This document shows, in pieces, positions 61,232-64,000 of a stretch of DNA of 64,000 bases; position 1 is the first letter of the stretch, and every line of letters starts with the position of its first letter. The DNA comes from Lentzea cavernae (lineage in GTDB: Bacteria; Actinomycetota; Actinomycetes; Mycobacteriales; Pseudonocardiaceae). The stretch is from NCBI RefSeq assembly GCF_014653695.1, contig NZ_BNAR01000010.1, positions 62,001-126,000 of the forward strand. The letters run 5' to 3'. The position numbers and the translations under genes were made by a program. The notes below the pieces were generated by a model. It did no database searches, had not been told where the DNA came from, and worked only from the letters and a program-made list of their open reading frames with translations.

Positions 61232-61435
61232 TCAGAGAGCGGTGACGTTCGTCGCCTGCGGGCCCTTCTGGCCCTGCGTGATGTCGAACGAGACCTTCTG
61301 GTTCTCCTCGAGGCTGCGGTAGCCGCCGCCGTTGAGGGCCGAGTAGTGGACGAAGACGTCAGCGCCGCCGTCCTCGGGGGCGATGAAGCCGAAGCCCTTT
61401 TCAGCGTTGAACCACTTGACGGTGCCGTTAGCCAT
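61232..61435 (-). CDS. Cold-shock protein (CspA family)
   Basis: A 67-aa OB-fold protein. RNP1 GFGFIAPEDG and RNP2 VFVHYSAL bind single-stranded RNA or DNA. GTVKWFNAEKGFGFI begins the family. It acts as RNA chaperone in the cytosol. ATG 61435 follows GGAGAAG. A 5' region of about 170 bp to the next gene is long enough for a cold-responsive leader, though no defined structure was found. Confidence 0.95.
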   Translation of the reverse strand: MANGTVKWFNAEKGFGFIAPEDGGADVFVHYSALNGGGYRSLEENQKVSFDITQGQKGPQATNVTAL

Positions 61436-61608
61436 GTACTGCTTCTCCTTGATTACTGAAGAGCGGGCCGCACTGTGCGACCGCTCCGTGGTTGGTCATG
61501 AGCCGACTTGCCCCAACCGTGAAGATGGAGAAGTGCTCGCAACTGAAGTTTGGCGAGCGTGCAATACACGAACACAAAACCGCAACCAACATGGAAGTGT
61601 ACCCGAAA

Positions 61609-62124
61609 CTAGCCGCGCTTGCGCTGAGGTACCGCGAACCTCTGCTGCATGAGTGAAATCCGGAGCACGAGGAAGCACGCGAGAGCGGCGGCCCCTATCG
61701 CGCACAGCGTCGAAAGGGTGGAGAACACGACGTATGCGGGTGTGTCGAGCAACATGGACTCGAGTACGTCACACACGACCATGGCGAGGAACGCGTACTG
61801 CCAGGGCTTGATCAACGGGCTCGCGACGCGCTGCTCGAACGGCACCTCGCGCTGAGCCGGATCGCTCGCCTTCCACACCTGCGACACCATCCGCACGCCG
61901 TGCAGCGCGATCGCCTCGGCGTTGTGCGTCGCGCCGCGGTACCACACGATCGACGCCACGGCGGCCGGGATGATCAGCACGATGGCGAGGAAGCTCCACG
62001 ACGACGAGCCGCCCTGCCAGTCGTTGATCGTGCCCCAGATCGACTCGAGGGCGACCAGCGCGATCAGACCCATGCTGACGTACCCGGTGACCCGGACGTC
62101 CTTCAGGTCGATGTAGATGTCCAA
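61609..62124 (-). CDS. Four-helix membrane protein, unknown function
   Basis: A 171-aa protein with four membrane helices (VSMGLIALVALESIWG; SFLAIVLIIPAAVASIVWYRG; YAFLAMVVCDVLESMLL; LSTLCAIGAAALACFLVLRIS) resembling DUF4328-type proteins. The start is probably TTG 62124; a later start would remove the IDLKDVRVTGY segment. No role can be given. It lies between the cold-shock gene leader and an oxidoreductase gene. Confidence 0.6.
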   Translation of the reverse strand: MDIYIDLKDVRVTGYVSMGLIALVALESIWGTINDWQGGSSSWSFLAIVLIIPAAVASIVWYRGATHNAEAIALHGVRMVSQVWKASDPAQREVPFEQRVASPLIKPWQYAFLAMVVCDVLESMLLDTPAYVVFSTLSTLCAIGAAALACFLVLRISLMQQRFAVPQRKRG

Positions 62125-62163
62125 CGCAAACGCTCCCCGGACACGGCGGACTCGGCGGGGAGA

Positions 62164-63210
62164 CTACCGCCCGAATCCGCAGCCCAGTTCCGCGAAGGTG
62201 GCGATCTTCTCCGCGGCCCGCACGACCACCTCGTCGATGCCGTCGAGCACCACCCGGTCGCCGACGCGGCGGGCGGGCAGCGGCGGCACGTCGGCCTTGC
62301 CGCACTGTTCGGCCACGGCGGTGAACGCCCGCGCGGCGGCCAGCGGCGCGACCAGCGGTTCGCCGGTCTGCCGGTGCCGGATGAGGTTCTCCAGGAGGTC
62401 GACCGACGGTGCCACGGCCATGCGGTGGTCGTTGACCGTCAGCCTGTCGTCGTCGTACCACCAGACGGCCTGCCCGAGCGATCCGTGCACCAAGACAACC
62501 GGTGGCAACGATGTCGCCGCGCAGAGCGTGGTGGCGACCACGACCGGAGGCGCGCCATCGGCCGTGACTCGCACACAGGCCGTGTCGTCCGCACTGATCG
62601 TGTCGCGGCACCGGTACAGCTCCAACTCGACGGAGATGTCGGACCGTTCCTCGACATCGGCGAGAAGCAGCGCGTTCTGCAGCGCGTGTGCGAACGGGTT
62701 CACGAGCGTCCCGTCCTCGCCTTGCCGTCCAGCCCACTCCGCACGCTCGTAATAGGAGTCCGTGCGCACCCAACGCCCTGCGGCGCCGATACCGGAGATG
62801 TCCCCCAACGCACCGGAGCCGATCAACGAGCACAGGCGCCGGTACGACCCCGTCCCCTGCGTCTGGAACCCGACCTGGCACACGCGACCGAGCTTCTCGG
62901 CCTGTGTGCGGATCTCGTCGAAGTCCGCCACCGACAGCACGGCCGGCTTCTCGACCAGCACGTCGCAGCCCAGTTCGAACGCCGCCAGCACGAGGTCGCG
63001 GTGCGTCGAGGGCGGTGAGGACACCACGACGACCTCGGGGTGCAGCTCGGCGGCCAGCGTCTGCAGGTCCGAATACGACGGCACCGGCACGTCGACGTCC
63101 GCCACGTCGACCACGCCGACGAACGTGGCGAGCCCGTCGTGGCCCAGCCGGACCAGGTTCTCCACGTGCCGCGCCCCATGCCCACGAGCACCGACCAGCG
63201 CAACACGCAT
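62164..63210 (-). CDS. Gfo/Idh/MocA-family oxidoreductase
   Basis: A 348-aa protein. The Rossmann motif is VALVGARGHGARHVENLVRLG, then VVVSSPPSTHRDLVLAAFELGCDVLVEKPAVLSVADFDEI with the conserved EKP, and CQVGFQTQGTGSYRRL. The second domain contains GRWVRTDSYYERAEWAGRQGEDGTLVNPFAHALQNALLL. It is likely an NAD(P)-dependent sugar or inositol dehydrogenase. ATG 63210 follows GGTGAGAG. The next gene is of the same superfamily, so the two probably work in the same carbohydrate pathway. Confidence 0.88.
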   Translation of the reverse strand: MRVALVGARGHGARHVENLVRLGHDGLATFVGVVDVADVDVPVPSYSDLQTLAAELHPEVVVVSSPPSTHRDLVLAAFELGCDVLVEKPAVLSVADFDEIRTQAEKLGRVCQVGFQTQGTGSYRRLCSLIGSGALGDISGIGAAGRWVRTDSYYERAEWAGRQGEDGTLVNPFAHALQNALLLADVEERSDISVELELYRCRDTISADDTACVRVTADGAPPVVVATTLCAATSLPPVVLVHGSLGQAVWWYDDDRLTVNDHRMAVAPSVDLLENLIRHRQTGEPLVAPLAAARAFTAVAEQCGKADVPPLPARRVGDRVVLDGIDEVVVRAAEKIATFAELGCGFGR

Positions 63211-63387
63211 CGCTCTCACCCTTCTCGGGCGGACTCCACCGCGCCCACCAGCATCAGCCGCCGTGCCTGGAATATCAATGCACCGCGCCAACCAAGACAC
63301 GTTTGCGACAGCTTCCGGGCAACAGCGGTCAACGCCGCCACCCGAACGGGCAATGGCGCGGGGAGCACGATGACCGCTAAGGGGTCC

Positions 63388-64000
63388 TCACCGGAGGTCG
63401 AGGACGTCGGCGACGTGGACCGGCTGCCCGGTCTCGAAACTGCGATTGGCGGCGAACCCGGTCAGCAGCGACAGCGCGCCGTCGTGGTGCGTCGCCTTGC
63501 GTCCCAACGGGTCCTCCTGCCCGGGCGGCCCGTACAGCGCGTCGACCATGCGCCGGTCGGCACCGCCGTGCCCGTCCCGGTCGTACTCCAGCGGGACGTC
63601 CTCGCGCTCCTCGAACAGCCGCTGCACCGAGAGCTTCGCCCAGCCCTGCTCCGGGTTGGCGGTGACGCCGTGCACCGACGGGTTCTGACTCGACACCCAC
63701 GAGTTCTCGACGACTTCGAGTTCGAGACGCCCCTTGCTGCCGTTGACCATCAGGCGGTAGCCCTCCCACGGCGAGTAGGCCGTGAGGTGGTAGGTCAGGT
63801 TCGCGCCGCTGGCGTAACGCACGAGCACGGACATGTCGTCCTCAATGGACACACCAGGTTCGAACGGGTTCTGGTCGCGCCGATAGCCGTCTTCGTGCTG
63901 TGCGTCGACGTAAAGCTTTTTGAGCCAGTCGTTCTGTTCCAGCTTCATGTCGAACCGCTCGTCCTGGGCGTAGCCGTGGCGCTTGCCGTTCTCCTCGCCG
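63388..64000 (-). CDS. Gfo/Idh/MocA-like oxidoreductase, C-terminal part cut by window edge
   Basis: The last 204 residues of a protein whose start lies beyond the right edge. The sequence (FDMKLEQNDWLKKLYVDAQHEDGYRRDQNPFEPGVSIEDDMSVLVRYASG, then LTAYSPWEGYRLMVNGSKGRLELEV, and DRRMVDALYGP) fits the beta-sheet domain of long Gfo/Idh/MocA proteins. It ends FETGQPVHVADVLDLR. Together with the upstream-located companion it suggests a sugar-utilisation cluster continuing to the right. Confidence 0.75.
   Translation of the reverse strand, partial: GEENGKRHGYAQDERFDMKLEQNDWLKKLYVDAQHEDGYRRDQNPFEPGVSIEDDMSVLVRYASGANLTYHLTAYSPWEGYRLMVNGSKGRLELEVVENSWVSSQNPSVHGVTANPEQGWAKLSVQRLFEEREDVPLEYDRDGHGGADRRMVDALYGPPGQEDPLGRKATHHDGALSLLTGFAANRSFETGQPVHVADVLDLR

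Overview
The window is a high-GC actinobacterial chromosome segment with many GTG starts. Several features point to the order Pseudonocardiales (Lentzea/Saccharothrix/Actinosynnema-like): an XRE-DUF5753 regulator paired with a DUF397 protein, an EspC-like type VII secretion target ahead of a giant Pro/Ser-rich toxin, a CoaE-GrpB fusion, a DUF3558 lipoprotein and a DUF5685 protein. Genus assignment is inference. No rRNA, tRNA, CRISPR array, phage gene or transposase was seen.

Layout. 0-4.5 kb: ArsR regulator with an SRPBCC partner, a SEFIR/TIR-type signalling protein with a long helical tail, and the XRE/DUF397 pair. 4.6-10.7 kb: a HisRS-like paralogue, a methyltransferase, a DinB2-type Y-family polymerase whose steric-gate residue is Ile, a Nudix hydrolase, a secreted endonuclease I behind a candidate PHO box, and a quinone reductase. 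10.7-17.5 kb: an Eis-like acetyltransferase, a TetR-controlled YqeB-like operon, a class V aminotransferase, membrane proteins and BrkB. 17.5-22.4 kb: GNAT, EI24, a secreted beta-propeller protein, a trypsin-like protease and an FKBP isomerase. 22.5-30 kb: a type VII secretion polymorphic toxin island (YbaB-like, EspC-like, 1551-aa toxin with a restriction-endonuclease-like C-terminus, Imm49-like immunity, YezG-like second candidate immunity protein). 30-34.4 kb: ASCH-like, HdeD and GT87 genes, then a RES toxin/antitoxin pair coupled to a frameshifted DUF6236-type gene. 34.4-43 kb: an S9 peptidase, an amidohydrolase, TerC behind a yybP-ykoY riboswitch, and an operon whose first gene fuses an extracytoplasmic hydrolase to an ABC ATPase. 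43-54.4 kb: small enzymes and regulators, a decayed prolyl iminopeptidase, uvrB, a DUF5685 protein with a cysteine-rich tail, two DUF402 genes, coaE, a lipoprotein, a 680-bp intergenic region with a nested palindrome, and rpsA. 54.5-64 kb: a methyltransferase, a GNAT, a TetR-controlled operon (degenerate ATPase, YhgE/Pip membrane protein, TetR), a small secreted protein, a P-loop kinase, a cold-shock protein and two Gfo/Idh/MocA oxidoreductases (the second is cut by the window edge).

Housekeeping functions (uvrB, coaE, rpsA, csp) alternate with conflict and accessory modules. Many starts have a TANNNT hexamer only 6-8 nt upstream, which suggests leaderless mRNAs. Convergent gene pairs repeatedly overlap at their 3' ends. 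The most unusual items are the toxin island, the RES module with its palindromic operator and coupled third gene, the hydrolase-ABC fusion, the DinB2-like polymerase, and the riboswitch whose 3' segment is exactly complementary to the terC ribosome-binding region.
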